Source of the DNA: Pseudomonadota bacterium
GTDB lineage: Bacteria > Pseudomonadota > Alphaproteobacteria > Dongiales > Dongiaceae
Length of the DNA stretch: 64,000 nucleotides
Reading direction: 5' to 3'
Assembly: GCA_021792365.1 (NCBI GenBank)
Contig: JAJYUT010000008.1
Coordinates: 186,001 to 250,000, forward strand
Both the position numbers and the translations under genes were made by a program. Each line of letters begins with the position of its first letter. Within the stretch, counting starts at the first letter, position 1. The notes beneath the pieces were generated by a model. The model searched no databases. It was given only the letters and a program-made list of their open reading frames with translations, and was not told where the DNA came from. Positions 17,884-26,592 of this stretch are shown here, piece by piece.

Positions 17884-18521
17884 GAACTTCCTGAACGTCT
17901 GGAATGAGTGACTGGAATCTGAAGCTTCTCGGCAATCCGCACGAGGTCGGCAAGCGAGGCCGCGGCCATCTTCTGCATGATATTCCTTCTATGGATCTGC
18001 AGCGTGACCTCGCTGATCCCGAGCTCGGCGGCCGCCTGCTTGTTGAGAAGACCGCTTACCACGAGGGGCAGGACGTCGCGCTCGCGCGAAGTCAAGTCAA
18101 GATAGCGCTGTCGCAACACATCAAGCTCTGCGCGGTCTGATCTCCTTGCCCGGTCCTGAGCGATCGCCGCCCGGATCGCGGCTACGAGGTCAGCATCGCT
18201 GAAGGGCTTGGTCAGGAAGTCCACTGCGCCGTGCTTGATTGCACGTACCGTCGAGGGAATATCGCCATGGCCGGTTATGAAAACGATCGGCGGATGATCG
18301 CTCTCGCCGATCTGCCGTTGCAGATCGAGCCCATTGATATCCGGAAGCTCGACATCGAGGATCAGGCACGCGGGAAGATCGGGCTTGGGGTAGGCGACAT
18401 AATCCGCCGCATTGGCGAACGTCTCGGCTCGCCACCCCAGGGCCTCCAAAAGCTCGCCAAGCGCCTCGCGCACCCTGACGTCGTCGTCCACCACAAAGAC
18501 AATCTCTTCGTTCGAACTCAT
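17880..18521 (-). CDS. Response regulator, FixJ type with LuxR-like HTH (RR1)
   Basis: A 213-residue FixJ-like regulator, paralogous to RR3. Asp56 lies in LILDVELP and Lys105 in DFLTKPF. The C-terminal HTH has 'LTSRERDVLPLVVSGLLNKQ' and 'LGISEVTLQIHRRNIMQKM'. ATG 18521 overlaps the stop of a small upstream ORF as ATGA; the longer frame to 18761 is therefore not used. It shares strong similarity with RR3 (for example GHGDIP and GAVDFLTKP), suggesting a local duplication followed by divergence. Confidence 0.92.
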   Translation of the reverse strand: MSSNEEIVFVVDDDVRVREALGELLEALGWRAETFANAADYVAYPKPDLPACLILDVELPDINGLDLQRQIGESDHPPIVFITGHGDIPSTVRAIKHGAVDFLTKPFSDADLVAAIRAAIAQDRARRSDRAELDVLRQRYLDLTSRERDVLPLVVSGLLNKQAAAELGISEVTLQIHRRNIMQKMAAASLADLVRIAEKLQIPVTHSRRSGSS

Positions 18522-18715
18522 AACACTTCTCCGGCCGCAGCCGGGAGTGTGGAAGCCCCAGCCGCCCCGGGCCTTCCGTGTCCACCCAGGATCGCCTGCG
18601 CGAGGTGGCCGGCGTCCCGCTGCCCGCCGGAGGCGCTTCCATCCAATCCGATCGAGCGCAGGGCGGATGCGGGTATCGCAAAGCCCGGGCCCTGTCGGAG
18701 AAGTATTGTGGTCAT
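18518..18715 (-). CDS. Small hypothetical ORF coupled to the response regulators (65 aa)
   Basis: A 65-codon frame starting MTTILLRQGPGFAIPASAL, with AGGAA upstream of ATG 18715 and a stop that overlaps the RR1 start as ATGA. This is the same coupling used between RR1, RR2 and RR3, and is the main reason to believe it. The product is Gly/Ala-rich with no known domain or membrane segment. It could be a small regulator or merely a translated leader. Confidence 0.4.
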   Translation of the reverse strand: MTTILLRQGPGFAIPASALRSIGLDGSASGGQRDAGHLAQAILGGHGRPGAAGASTLPAAAGEVL

Positions 18716-19024
18716 GATCGGCTGTTCCTGCCGGGCAAAGGGTTCGCGAGTATCGGCGCATAACCTAGCATTTGTCGTCAATGGCTGGGCCGGCAACCTC
18801 ATGACATCACCCTAGTCTTGCCACATCCAAACCGCATCTCATGGAAATCCATGTATTGCAGGCGGCGCGGCCCGCGCACTCGAAACGCAGTGGGAAATTG
18901 TCCGTGGCAAGGCCATGCGCATCTGGCAATTGGCGATGTCGACCTATGCGCGGGTATGGTATCGGCCGCCGCGCTGACGGTGTACCCCATCCATGGACCG
19001 TCCGGCAGCCTGGAGGGGAGCACC
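18716..19024. other. Divergent intergenic region, regulator cluster / NmrA-like gene
   Basis: About 309 bases between the minus-strand regulator operon and the plus-strand NmrA-like gene; promoters for both must lie here. Just before ATG 19025 the sequence CCGTCCGGCAGCC then TGGAGGGGAG resembles the last part of the recurrent leader blocks B-D, but the upstream core (TTTTGGA to ATTT) is not recognisable. Confidence 0.4.
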
Positions 19025-19780
19025 ATGAAGATCGTCGTCATCGGAGGCGCCGGCCTCATCGGATCGAACGTCGTCTCCAGGTTGCGGCAGAAGGGCCATG
19101 AGGTCGTCGCGGCGTCGACCAAGACGGGGGTCAACACCGTCACTGGCGAAGGGCTGATCGATGTACTCGCAGGCGCTCGGGTGGTCATCGATGTGGCGGG
19201 CTCGCCAAGCTTCGAAGAGCGGGCGGCCCTGGAGGTCTTCACAGCGTCCGGCCGGAACCTGCTCAGCGCTGAAGCGAGCGCCAGTGTCCGTCATCATATC
19301 GCACTCTCAGTCGTTGGCGCCGATCGCCTGCCGCAAAGCGGCCATTGCCGCGCCAAGCTGATCCAGGAAGACCTGATCAAAGCGGCGGCCATCCCCTATA
19401 CCATCCTGCGCTCGACCCAGTTCTTCGAGTTCGCCGGCGACATCGCCCAATCGGCAAGCAACGGGCAGGTGGTCCGACTGCCGGTCGGGCCAATTCAGCC
19501 GGTCTCGTCGGATGACGTCTCCGCGTTGCTGACCAGGATCGCCGGAATCGCGCCGACCAGGATGACAATCGAAATAGGCGGACCGGAGCTGATGGCCCTG
19601 GACGTCTTCGTCCGCCGTTTCCTCGAGTCGAAGGGGGATCGCAGGCCGGTGGTCGGCGACCCGCACGCCCCTTACTTCGGCGCCACGCTGGACGATGGCG
19701 CCCTGCTACCGGGGCGAAACCCGTATGTCGGTTCGGTTCGCTTTGGCGAGTGGCTCAGCCGCGCCCGGGCTGCGGCCTGA
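19025..19780 (+). CDS. NmrA-like NAD(P)-binding SDR protein (copy 1)
   Basis: A 251-residue atypical SDR/NmrA-like protein. The N-terminal Rossmann motif is GGAGLIGS (about residues 7-14), followed by a basic 'RQKGHEVVAA' segment that can select NADP. 'HHIALSVVGADRLPQSG' and 'YTILRSTQFFEF' are characteristic of this NmrA-like subgroup. No YxxxK catalytic pair is evident. It is a clear paralogue of the protein at 25495-26241, sharing long blocks such as GVNTVTGEGL and HHIALSVVGADRLP. ATG 19025 follows GGAGGGGAG. It may reduce or sense NAD(P)H; the substrate is unknown. Confidence 0.88.
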   Translation: MKIVVIGGAGLIGSNVVSRLRQKGHEVVAASTKTGVNTVTGEGLIDVLAGARVVIDVAGSPSFEERAALEVFTASGRNLLSAEASASVRHHIALSVVGADRLPQSGHCRAKLIQEDLIKAAAIPYTILRSTQFFEFAGDIAQSASNGQVVRLPVGPIQPVSSDDVSALLTRIAGIAPTRMTIEIGGPELMALDVFVRRFLESKGDRRPVVGDPHAPYFGATLDDGALLPGRNPYVGSVRFGEWLSRARAAA

Positions 19781-19856
19781 CGATGGCTACGAGACGGGAC
19801 CGCCGGTTGCTTTTTTCCCCTGGAACAATGTTCGGAACGAGCGGTCAGAGGCATAT

Positions 19857-21416
19857 ATGCAATATCAATTCGAGGATTTTGTGCTTGACGCCGATCGACG
19901 GGAGCTCGTTCGTGGATCGGAGACGATCGGGATGGGGCCGCAAGTCTTCGACTTGCTGCTTCACCTGGTGCAGAACCGCGAGCATGTCGTCACCAAGGAC
20001 AACCTGATCGAGGTGGTCTGGGGCGGCCGGATCGTCTCGGAATCCACCCTGACCAGCCACATCAACGCGGTCCGCAAGTCAATTGGAGACACCGGCGACG
20101 GACAGCGTCTGCTGCGCACCATCGCGCGCAAGGGCTACCGGTTCGTGGGGGAGGTGCGCCAGGTTGATGCCGCGGACAGTACCGAGCCCTCCAACCCTAA
20201 TGGTATGAACCTGGCAGTCCCGGATCGGCCATCCATTGCCGTCCTCCCGTTTCTCAATCTTAGCGGCGATGCAAATCGGGAATACTTCGTGGATGGCATC
20301 GTGGACGACATCATTTCCGCCTTGTCCCACAAACGTTGGCTGTTCGTCATCGCACGCAATTCCAGCTTCACCTACAAGGGCCGAGCCGTGGACGTGAAGC
20401 AGGTGGGCCGTGAACTTGGCGTGCGCTACGTATTGGAAGGCAGCCTGCGCACTGCGGCGGACCGGGTCCGCATTACCGGTCAGCTCGTCGACGCCAACAT
20501 CGGAGCGACGCTCTGGTCGGAGCGGTTCGAAAGTACGCTCAGCGACATCTTCGAGCTGCAGGACCAGATAACCGCCAGCGTCGTCGGCGCGCTGGCGCCG
20601 CAGCTCGAACGCGCGGAGATCGAGCGCGCCCGTCACAAGCCAACCGAGAGCCTCGACGCCTATGACTACTACCTGCGCGGGATCTGGACGTTCCGGAAGG
20701 AATGCAGGAACGCGATCGACGCAGCGCAGCCGTTGTTCTATGAGGCGTTTCAGCGCGATCCGGAATTCGCCTCGGCCTATGCCATGGCGGCGTGGTGCTA
20801 TTCCTGGCGCAAGCTCAGTCGCTGGGTGACCGATCGTGAGCGTGAGGTCGCAGAAGGCACGCGCTTGGCTCACCGGGCCGTGGAGTTAGGCCAAAGCGAC
20901 GCCGTTGCCTTGGCGGCGAGCGCACATGCGTTGGCACACTTGGTTCGCGACCTCGATACAGGCATTGCATTGCTGGATCGGGCGCTGGTGTTGGACCCGA
21001 ATCTTGCATTCGGATGGTACCTGGGTGGGTTTCTGAGAATCTGGCGCGGCCAGCCGGATGAGGCCATCGAGAGGATCGCCCGTGCCATGCGTTTGAACCC
21101 GCTCAGCTCGGACATGCATCGGATGGAAGTAGGGACCGCGATGGCTCATCTGCTGGCGGGTCGCACGGAGGATGCCGTGTCATGGGCGGAAAGGGCGTCA
21201 CGACATTTGCCTGATCGCCTGCTGCCGATCACCATCCTCGCCGCCATCTTTGCCCGTGCCGGCCGTGGCCGTGATGCGAAGGCCATGCTGCACCGACTCC
21301 GCCGGCTCGATCAGGCCCCGCGGCTCTCCGAGCTCAACGAGTGGCTCCCGTTCCAGCGTTCGGAGGATCTCGATATCTTTGCCGGTGCGCTTCGCGAAGC
21401 CGGCTTGCCGAACTGA
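19857..21416 (+). CDS. Winged-helix DNA-binding / TolB-like / TPR regulator
   Basis: A 519-residue protein. Residues 1-100 form an OmpR/PhoB-type winged helix ('MGPQVFDLLLHLVQNREHVV' to 'ARKGYRFVGEV'). Residues about 125-270 match the TolB-like region of the adenylate-cyclase-associated family ('FVDGIVDDIISALSHKRWLF', 'LGVRYVLEGSLR'). The rest contains TPR-like helical repeats. No membrane helix or cyclase domain is present. Proteins of this build are CadC-like one-component regulators. It starts 76 bases after the NmrA-like gene and may control it. The ligand is unknown. Confidence 0.88.
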   Translation: MQYQFEDFVLDADRRELVRGSETIGMGPQVFDLLLHLVQNREHVVTKDNLIEVVWGGRIVSESTLTSHINAVRKSIGDTGDGQRLLRTIARKGYRFVGEVRQVDAADSTEPSNPNGMNLAVPDRPSIAVLPFLNLSGDANREYFVDGIVDDIISALSHKRWLFVIARNSSFTYKGRAVDVKQVGRELGVRYVLEGSLRTAADRVRITGQLVDANIGATLWSERFESTLSDIFELQDQITASVVGALAPQLERAEIERARHKPTESLDAYDYYLRGIWTFRKECRNAIDAAQPLFYEAFQRDPEFASAYAMAAWCYSWRKLSRWVTDREREVAEGTRLAHRAVELGQSDAVALAASAHALAHLVRDLDTGIALLDRALVLDPNLAFGWYLGGFLRIWRGQPDEAIERIARAMRLNPLSSDMHRMEVGTAMAHLLAGRTEDAVSWAERASRHLPDRLLPITILAAIFARAGRGRDAKAMLHRLRRLDQAPRLSELNEWLPFQRSEDLDIFAGALREAGLPN

Positions 21417-21509
21417 TGGCAAGATCGGATACGCGCAGCTCGATGGCCAGCAGCTCGAGTTAGAGAACTCTGCACCGTGGAACATCCTGCGATGCTGTGA
21501 TGGAGCCCG

Positions 21510-22292
21510 CTACTGGGCCGTCCAGGCGCCATCGACGGCAATGGCAGTGCCGGTGATCTGGTCGGCTGCCGGCGAGCACAGGAACGCGACGGTCCCGCCG
21601 AGCTGCTCCGGCGTCACGAAAGTCTGCGACGGCTGCTTCTGGCCCAGGAGGCTCGCCTTCGCATCTTCCAGGCTGATCTGCTTATTGGCAGCGATATCGG
21701 CAATCTGCTTCTCGACCAGCGGGGTCAGGACCCAGCCCGGGCAGACGGCATTGGCAGTGATGCCGGTACCGGCAGTTTCCAATCCGACCACCTTGGTCAA
21801 GCCGATGAGCCCGTGCTTGGCCGCCACGTATGCAGCCTTGTGTGTCGAACCGACCAGCCCGTGGGCAGAGGCGATGTTGATGATGCGGCCCCAGCCTTGC
21901 TTCTTCATCCGCGGCACAGCGGCGGCGATGCCGTGGAAGGCCGCCGACAGGTTGATTGCCAGGATCGCATCCCACTTCTGGGGCGGAAACGCTTCGACCG
22001 GAGCCGTGAACTGGATTCCGGCATTGTTGACGAGGATGTCGACACGGCCAAGCGTCCGAACGGTCGTCTCCACGAGGCCACGCACCGCCTCCCCGTTCGA
22101 CATGTCGGCGCCGTCATAGACCACGCGCACGTCGTGATCGCGCACGATCCCGGCGCGGATCGACTCGATTTCCTTGGCGTCCCCGAAGCCGTTCAGCACG
22201 ATGTCGGCGTGCTGCCGCGCCAGCACCTTGGCGATGCCGAGGCCGATGCCGCTGGTCGATCCGGTTATGATTGCTACCTTGCCCTTCAACAT
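21510..22292 (-). CDS. bdhA: 3-hydroxybutyrate dehydrogenase (SDR)
   Basis: A 260-residue classical SDR: cofactor motif TGSTSGIG (about 11-18), NNAG (near 90), catalytic Ser in 'IINIASAHGLVGS' and YVAAK (Tyr-x-x-x-Lys). The motif 'HGLVGSTHKAAYVAAKHG' is diagnostic for D-3-hydroxybutyrate dehydrogenases, which interconvert 3-hydroxybutyrate and acetoacetate with NAD. AAGGAAG precedes ATG 22292, 23 bases after the patatin stop. With the acetoacetate decarboxylase two genes upstream it forms a ketone-body/PHB breakdown module. Confidence 0.93.
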   Translation of the reverse strand: MLKGKVAIITGSTSGIGLGIAKVLARQHADIVLNGFGDAKEIESIRAGIVRDHDVRVVYDGADMSNGEAVRGLVETTVRTLGRVDILVNNAGIQFTAPVEAFPPQKWDAILAINLSAAFHGIAAAVPRMKKQGWGRIINIASAHGLVGSTHKAAYVAAKHGLIGLTKVVGLETAGTGITANAVCPGWVLTPLVEKQIADIAANKQISLEDAKASLLGQKQPSQTFVTPEQLGGTVAFLCSPAADQITGTAIAVDGAWTAQ

Positions 22293-22315
22293 GACGGTCT
22301 TCCTTGTCGTATGCG

Positions 22316-23497
22316 TTAGTCGTGTTCGCGATGGATATCGTGCGTGACCATCCCGAGCTCCGGCGCAGGCCGGTCCAGGCGGCGCGAATCGGCGAGGGTG
22401 CGGCGGATGTCATCGAGACCGCTCTGCCAATGCGCGCGCATCGCATCCAGCCCGAACTCGTAGTCCTTGGAATGGCCTTCGAACGCCTTGGACTGGTAGA
22501 TCAGGTGGACGATGTTGTAGACGCGGTGCCCGGCCAGATCCGCAATCGCCTGGACGTCCGGATCATTCCGCGCCGCCTTCGGCAGCTTCTCGATCAGCTG
22601 CTGCAGCGCCTGGCGCATCTTCTGCATCTGCAGCATGTGGTTGGTGATGGCGCGGGTGCGGCTGGAATACTGAATCTCCTTCTGCCGGCTTGCCACCTCC
22701 ATCAGGTCGTAGGGCAGCCGGCCTTTCGCCGACCACAAATCGACTTGGAAGGTCAAGGTGTCGCGCCGCGGCTCGCTCGAGAGAACGCGGGAGAGCGGCG
22801 TGTTCGAGACCATGCCGCCGTCCCAGTAGTATTCGCCGTCGACCTCGACCGCAGGAAAACCCGGCGGCAAGGCTCCAGAGGCCATGAAGTGCTCGGCCCG
22901 CAAGCGCCGCTGCGCCGAATCGAAATAGACCAGATTGCCGCAACGAATGTTGACCGCACCGACGCAGACCCTGACATCGCCCGAATTCAGGCGATCGAAG
23001 TCGACCAGGCGCTCCAGCGTGTCGCGCAACGGGCTCGTGTCGTAGAAGCTGGTCGCGGCGTCGCCGGAGAACAGCGACAGGAACGGTGGCGGGAAGCGCG
23101 GCTTGAAGAAGCCGTTCTGGCCCATCACCAAGGCGCGTGTTGCCGCGGCAATGTTGTGGACGGAGCGCAGATCCATCGTGAACGGCAGGCCCTCGGTGAG
23201 ACCTTCGTTCACCGGCCATTCGACCGGCGCAGCACAGATCGTTTCCCAGAACGCGCGGAGGCGATCCACGCGTTGGGATTCGGGCGAGCCCGCGATGATG
23301 GCGGCGTTCAGCGCCCCGATCGAGATGCCTGCCACCCAGTTCGGCCGGATCCCGGCCTCGTGCAGCCCCTCATAGACGCCAGCCTGATAGGCGCCGAGCG
23401 CACCGCCGCCTTGCAGCACCAGGGCAATCACGTCGTAGTTCGGCACCGTGATCGGTCGGGACGCGCTGACGAGCTCCTTTCGTTTCAATCGACGCAT
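22316..23497 (-). CDS. Patatin-like phospholipase (DUF3734-type C-terminus)
   Basis: A 393-residue protein with a patatin domain: oxyanion motif LQGGGALGAYQAG (about 27-39), nucleophile G-I-S-I-G (near 57-61) and the catalytic Asp in 'YWDGGMVSNTPL'. The C-terminal region (about 260-393) corresponds to the DUF3734 extension. The order decarboxylase, patatin, bdhA is conserved in many alpha- and betaproteobacteria, and a role around PHB granules or lipid turnover has been suggested by context. GGAGG precedes ATG 23497. There is no signal peptide, so it acts in the cytoplasm or at the inner membrane. Confidence 0.92.
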   Translation of the reverse strand: MRRLKRKELVSASRPITVPNYDVIALVLQGGGALGAYQAGVYEGLHEAGIRPNWVAGISIGALNAAIIAGSPESQRVDRLRAFWETICAAPVEWPVNEGLTEGLPFTMDLRSVHNIAAATRALVMGQNGFFKPRFPPPFLSLFSGDAATSFYDTSPLRDTLERLVDFDRLNSGDVRVCVGAVNIRCGNLVYFDSAQRRLRAEHFMASGALPPGFPAVEVDGEYYWDGGMVSNTPLSRVLSSEPRRDTLTFQVDLWSAKGRLPYDLMEVASRQKEIQYSSRTRAITNHMLQMQKMRQALQQLIEKLPKAARNDPDVQAIADLAGHRVYNIVHLIYQSKAFEGHSKDYEFGLDAMRAHWQSGLDDIRRTLADSRRLDRPAPELGMVTHDIHREHD

Positions 23498-23514
23498 CTC
23501 AATCCTCCGGGATA

Positions 23515-24252
23515 TCAGCCGAGGTAGTCATGCATGACAGTGCCGAGACCGAGCGTCAGGTCGGCAACCAGATGCTTGGCCGACAGGACCTCCTGCACCG
23601 GCAGCTCCGCGACAGGCGCGAGGGCGTGGGGACAGAGCTGCAACGCCGCCGGACCGGTCCACGCGCCTTTCACGGTCACGTCCTCGAGGTAGTACCGCAC
23701 CAATTCGCAGACCCGCGGGCTGCCGTCGACGTGCGGGATGACCTTGAGCAGAAAGTTCGGTGCGCCGAGGGCCTTGGTCTCGGCTGCGACATCGAGAGCG
23801 CGGTGCTTGTAGCCCATGGTTCCGGTGGCAATGCGGACGGAACCATAGTTGAGCGTGCCGACCAGGGTGTCGGTCTCGACCGCCAGGCTCGGCTGCGCCA
23901 ACTTCTTCGGAAAGCCCCAGAGCTCGCGGCCGGCGGCGATCGGCGGATGATCGTTCAGGAACATCTGGTGGGTGTAGCTGCCGGCTTCGCCCTGATAGCG
24001 GACCGGGATCACCTGACCGCTCTCGGTGTAATCGCCGAAGCCGGTCGAATCGGGCATGCGGATGAACTCATAGTGCACCACGGGCTCGATGACCTCGAGC
24101 GGTTCAGGTACCACGCGGCGCAGCGCCTCGAGGTCGGTGCGGTACTTTATGATGAAGTACTGCCGGTCGACGAAGCGATAGGGCCCGGGCGGGAAGGCCG
24201 GGCTTGTCGGTGGCATCGCGAACGCGCTCTTGCGGAGGATAGACCCGTCCAT
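23515..24252 (-). CDS. adc: Acetoacetate decarboxylase
   Basis: A 245-residue protein with the acetoacetate decarboxylase signature, including '[14 protein letters not shown]' near residue 115-130, which holds the Schiff-base lysine next to a pKa-lowering lysine. The family converts acetoacetate to acetone and CO2. I start it at ATG 24252 (AAGGA upstream), because the longer frame to 24303 reaches into the SDR gene. The gene lies 17 bases before the patatin gene and belongs to the six-gene operon 26241-21510. Confidence 0.93.
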   Translation of the reverse strand: MDGSILRKSAFAMPPTSPAFPPGPYRFVDRQYFIIKYRTDLEALRRVVPEPLEVIEPVVHYEFIRMPDSTGFGDYTESGQVIPVRYQGEAGSYTHQMFLNDHPPIAAGRELWGFPKKLAQPSLAVETDTLVGTLNYGSVRIATGTMGYKHRALDVAAETKALGAPNFLLKVIPHVDGSPRVCELVRYYLEDVTVKGAWTGPAALQLCPHALAPVAELPVQEVLSAKHLVADLTLGLGTVMHDYLG

Positions 24253-24280
24253 TTGTGCGATCCTTCTGCGGTAGTGTGAG

Positions 24281-25033
24281 CTATGCGAGGCCAAATCCGC
24301 CATCGACGGTGATCACTTGCCCGGTGACCCACTCGGAGGCGGGGTCGGCGAGCGCTACGATCCATCGTGCGACTTCCTTCGGGGTGCCGCGGCGCCTGAG
24401 CGGGATCCGTTCGCGTTCCCGCTCCTCGACCGCCTCGGCTTGCCCCGGAGAAAGGCCCATCATTCCGGTCAACGCCCCGGTCGCCGTTGGGCCCGCCGCT
24501 ACCGCATTGACGCGCACGCCCTGTGGCGCGAGTTCGAGAGCCCAGCAACGCGTCAGGTGGTCCAGCGCGGCCTTGCTGGCGGCATAGTGGGAAAGCCCAG
24601 CAGTCGGCTTGTGCCCCAACGTGCTCGAGATATTGACGACGGACCCCTTCGCCGCTGCCAGGTAGGGAAGGGCCGCCGCGGACAGCAGGCTGGGCCCCAG
24701 AACATTGGCGGCGAAAATGCCGGCGATATTCTCGGCAGTCGCCTCCGCCAGGGGCAGGATGGCGCCGGCCCCCGCATTGTTCACCAGGATGTCCACCCGC
24801 CCCCAGGTATTGAGCGTTTCGTTGATCGTGCGGGCGGCGTCAGCCGCCACAGACACGTCTGCCGTAAACCCGGCGATGTTCGGATGGTCGCGCATCGCCT
24901 CTCTGAGTGGGCCGGCGCGGCGCGCGGTGATGACCACCTTCGCGCCGTGCTCCGCGAAGCACAATGCGGCGGCGCGGCCGATGCCGGAGCTTCCGCCGGT
25001 GATGATGACGACCTTGTCCTTCAGTCGCTTCAT
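24281..25033 (-). CDS. Short-chain dehydrogenase/reductase
   Basis: A 250-residue classical [11 protein letters not shown] (about 12-19), NNAG (near 87), catalytic Ser in '[13 protein letters not shown]' and Y-A-A-S-K. 'ARR' after the second strand suggests NADP preference. The C-terminus '[10 protein letters not shown]' closes the family pattern. The substrate is not evident. It may act on a hydroxy-acyl or ketone intermediate, given the neighbouring acetoacetate decarboxylase and bdhA. Its start overlaps the cupin stop as ATGA. Confidence 0.9.
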   Translation of the reverse strand: MKRLKDKVVIITGGSSGIGRAAALCFAEHGAKVVITARRAGPLREAMRDHPNIAGFTADVSVAADAARTINETLNTWGRVDILVNNAGAGAILPLAEATAENIAGIFAANVLGPSLLSAAALPYLAAAKGSVVNISSTLGHKPTAGLSHYAASKAALDHLTRCWALELAPQGVRVNAVAAGPTATGALTGMMGLSPGQAEAVEERERERIPLRRRGTPKEVARWIVALADPASEWVTGQVITVDGGFGLA

Positions 25034-25455
25034 TGCGCAGTGCCCTGTTGCACGTCGTCGATGACGAGATTCGTCTCGTTGGTGTCGACGACGAACACGG
25101 CCAGCAGCTTGGAGGGCTCGGTGTCGCTGGCATTCGCGCTGACGCCGTGGTGGTCACCCGGCAGCTCGGCGAAACTTTCACCGGCGCGATACACCGTCAC
25201 CGGGCCATCATTGATCTGGATACGGACCGCGCCCTCGAGGACCGTTGCATAGATGAAGGCGGATTTCGGGTGAGTATGCGCAGCCGATGAGCCGCCGGGT
25301 CCGTATTCGACCAGAACGCCTTTCATGCTCTTGCCCGGCACGTTCGGCAGCGCATGGTCGAAGACCAGGGTCACCTTCCTGGCCGGGTCGTCAGCCACGG
25401 CAGGAGACAAAGCGAGCGTTGCAAGAATGATCCCGCTGATGAATCGTGTGAACAT
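25030..25455 (-). CDS. Secreted cupin-domain protein (copy 1)
   Basis: A 141-residue protein with an N-terminal signal peptide (MFTRFISGIILATLALSPAV, cleavage near VADD) and one cupin domain holding the metal-ligand motif 'HTHPKSAFIYATVLEG' plus a second His pair 'PGDHHGVSANAS'. I start it at ATG 25455 because CAGGAG lies six bases before it; the TTG-initiated longer frame would absorb that ribosome site. It closely resembles the secreted cupin at 56734-57156 (ELPNVPGKS/ALPNVPGKS and HTHPKS). The substrate is unknown; it may bind a small ligand or metal in the periplasm. Confidence 0.88.
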   Translation of the reverse strand: MFTRFISGIILATLALSPAVADDPARKVTLVFDHALPNVPGKSMKGVLVEYGPGGSSAAHTHPKSAFIYATVLEGAVRIQINDGPVTVYRAGESFAELPGDHHGVSANASDTEPSKLLAVFVVDTNETNLVIDDVQQGTAQ

Positions 25456-25494
25456 TTGATGCTCCTGGGTCAATGTGATCGCTTACTCGAACCG

Positions 25495-26241
25495 CTACGC
25501 CCGCGTGAGCCACGTTTGTAGCGACGTAGAGCCAATGTGCGGGTTGCTGCCGGCGGGCGTGAGGGACCTGTCGTTCAGTTCCGCACCGAAGTAGCGCGCG
25601 TGGATGTCGGTGACTACCTCGCGGGTGTCGTGCTTTGCCGCGAGATAGCGGCGGACGAGATCATCAAGCCCGATCCGCTCTGGGCCAGCCAGTTCGATCA
25701 TGCCATTCGCCGGTGCCATGGTGGCCACCTTGGCCACCAAGGCGGCGACGTCATCAGACGCAACAGGCTGCAGATAAGCTGGCGACAAAAGGACGGTCTG
25801 GCCATCGGTTGCCGACTGCGCGATCCCGCCGAGGAACTCGAAGAACTGGGTCGCACGGATGATCGTGTAGGGAATGCCGGATTCCTTGATCAGGGCTTCC
25901 TGGGCGACCTTCGCCCGCAGGTAGCCACTGTCAGGCAGGCGGTCGGCGCCGACGACCGAGAGAGCGATGTGATGCCGCACGCCCGCAGTTTTCTCGGCCG
26001 CGACGAGGTTGCGTCCGGACGTCTTGAAGAACGACATGACGGGCTCGTCCGCGAAGTCCGGGGCGTTTGCGACATCGATAGCGACCTGCGCCCCGGCAAG
26101 AGCTTCGGCAAGTCCTTCGCCGGTGACAGTGTTGACGCCATTGCTGGGCGCTGCTGCGATGACCTCATGGCCCTTCTGGCGCAGGTTCGCCACGACCTTG
26201 CTGCCGATGAGGCCGGTACCGCCGATGACTACGATCTTCAT
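25495..26241 (-). CDS. NmrA-like NAD(P)-binding SDR protein (copy 2)
   Basis: A 248-residue protein starting MKIVVIGGTGLIGSKVV and clearly paralogous with the one at 19025. The two share GVNTVTGEGL, SGRNL, VRHHIALSVVGADRLP and ATQFFEF/STQFFEF blocks. The Rossmann motif is GGTGLIGS. It is the first gene of the ketone-body operon and follows leader block B, with GGAGGACAAT before ATG 26241. The usual SDR Tyr-Lys pair is not apparent, so it may be a redox sensor or a reductase of the NmrA/isoflavone-reductase-like kind. Confidence 0.88.
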   Translation of the reverse strand: MKIVVIGGTGLIGSKVVANLRQKGHEVIAAAPSNGVNTVTGEGLAEALAGAQVAIDVANAPDFADEPVMSFFKTSGRNLVAAEKTAGVRHHIALSVVGADRLPDSGYLRAKVAQEALIKESGIPYTIIRATQFFEFLGGIAQSATDGQTVLLSPAYLQPVASDDVAALVAKVATMAPANGMIELAGPERIGLDDLVRRYLAAKHDTREVVTDIHARYFGAELNDRSLTPAGSNPHIGSTSLQTWLTRA

Positions 26242-26337
26242 ATTGTCCTCCGTCCAGGTTGATGGTTGGAGAATGACTTATCGCTGGTCTCAAGACTTTG
26301 TCGCGTCGTCCAAATTGCCTTTAGTTTTCATCCAAAA
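26242..26337 (-). repeat. Recurrent leader block, copy B (upstream of the ketone-body operon)
   Basis: On the minus strand the core (26337-26310) reads TTTTGGATGAAAACTAAAGG followed by CAATTTGG. Then come CAAAGTCTTGAG, CCATCAACCTGGACGGAGG and ATG 26241. Copy D has the same order, including AAAGTCTTG at the same place. The -35-like TTTGGA and the spacing to the start suggest a promoter-operator. No -10 box is clear. Confidence 0.55.
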
Positions 26338-26592
26338 GGCCCGGCAGCCGCGATGGCGCCCTAGGAAAGGCAGCCCGCAGATCACCTTGTTCTCGCATAT
26401 GAACGAGTTGCCGCGCGCCAATGGCAGGGCTCTCTCCCGGTGGTTCACTGTTCGACCCTGGACGGAGACCTGCTGCCGCGCACATGGCTTCGGCGGAGCC
26501 GGCCCGATCGCGCAGTTGAGCAACCGCAGTGCGAAGGGGCGGCCGTGGCGGCGAGCGGAAGATGTTTCAGGTCCGATGACGACGGTCTTCAT
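26290..26592 (-). CDS. ORF with NmrA-like first codons but no NmrA body (100 aa, doubtful)
   Basis: The frame starts MKTVVIGPETSS, preceded by GGATGGAGGCAGTC, and runs 100 codons. After the first seven codons nothing matches the NmrA-like family, and its last 14 codons read straight through the core of leader copy B, which argues against a functional C-terminus. The first half is basic and Pro/Arg-rich. It looks like a start site joined to unrelated sequence, perhaps a deletion remnant of a third NmrA-like gene. Confidence 0.3.
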   Translation of the reverse strand: MKTVVIGPETSSARRHGRPFALRLLNCAIGPAPPKPCARQQVSVQGRTVNHRERALPLARGNSFICENKVICGLPFLGRHRGCRAFWMKTKGNLDDATKS

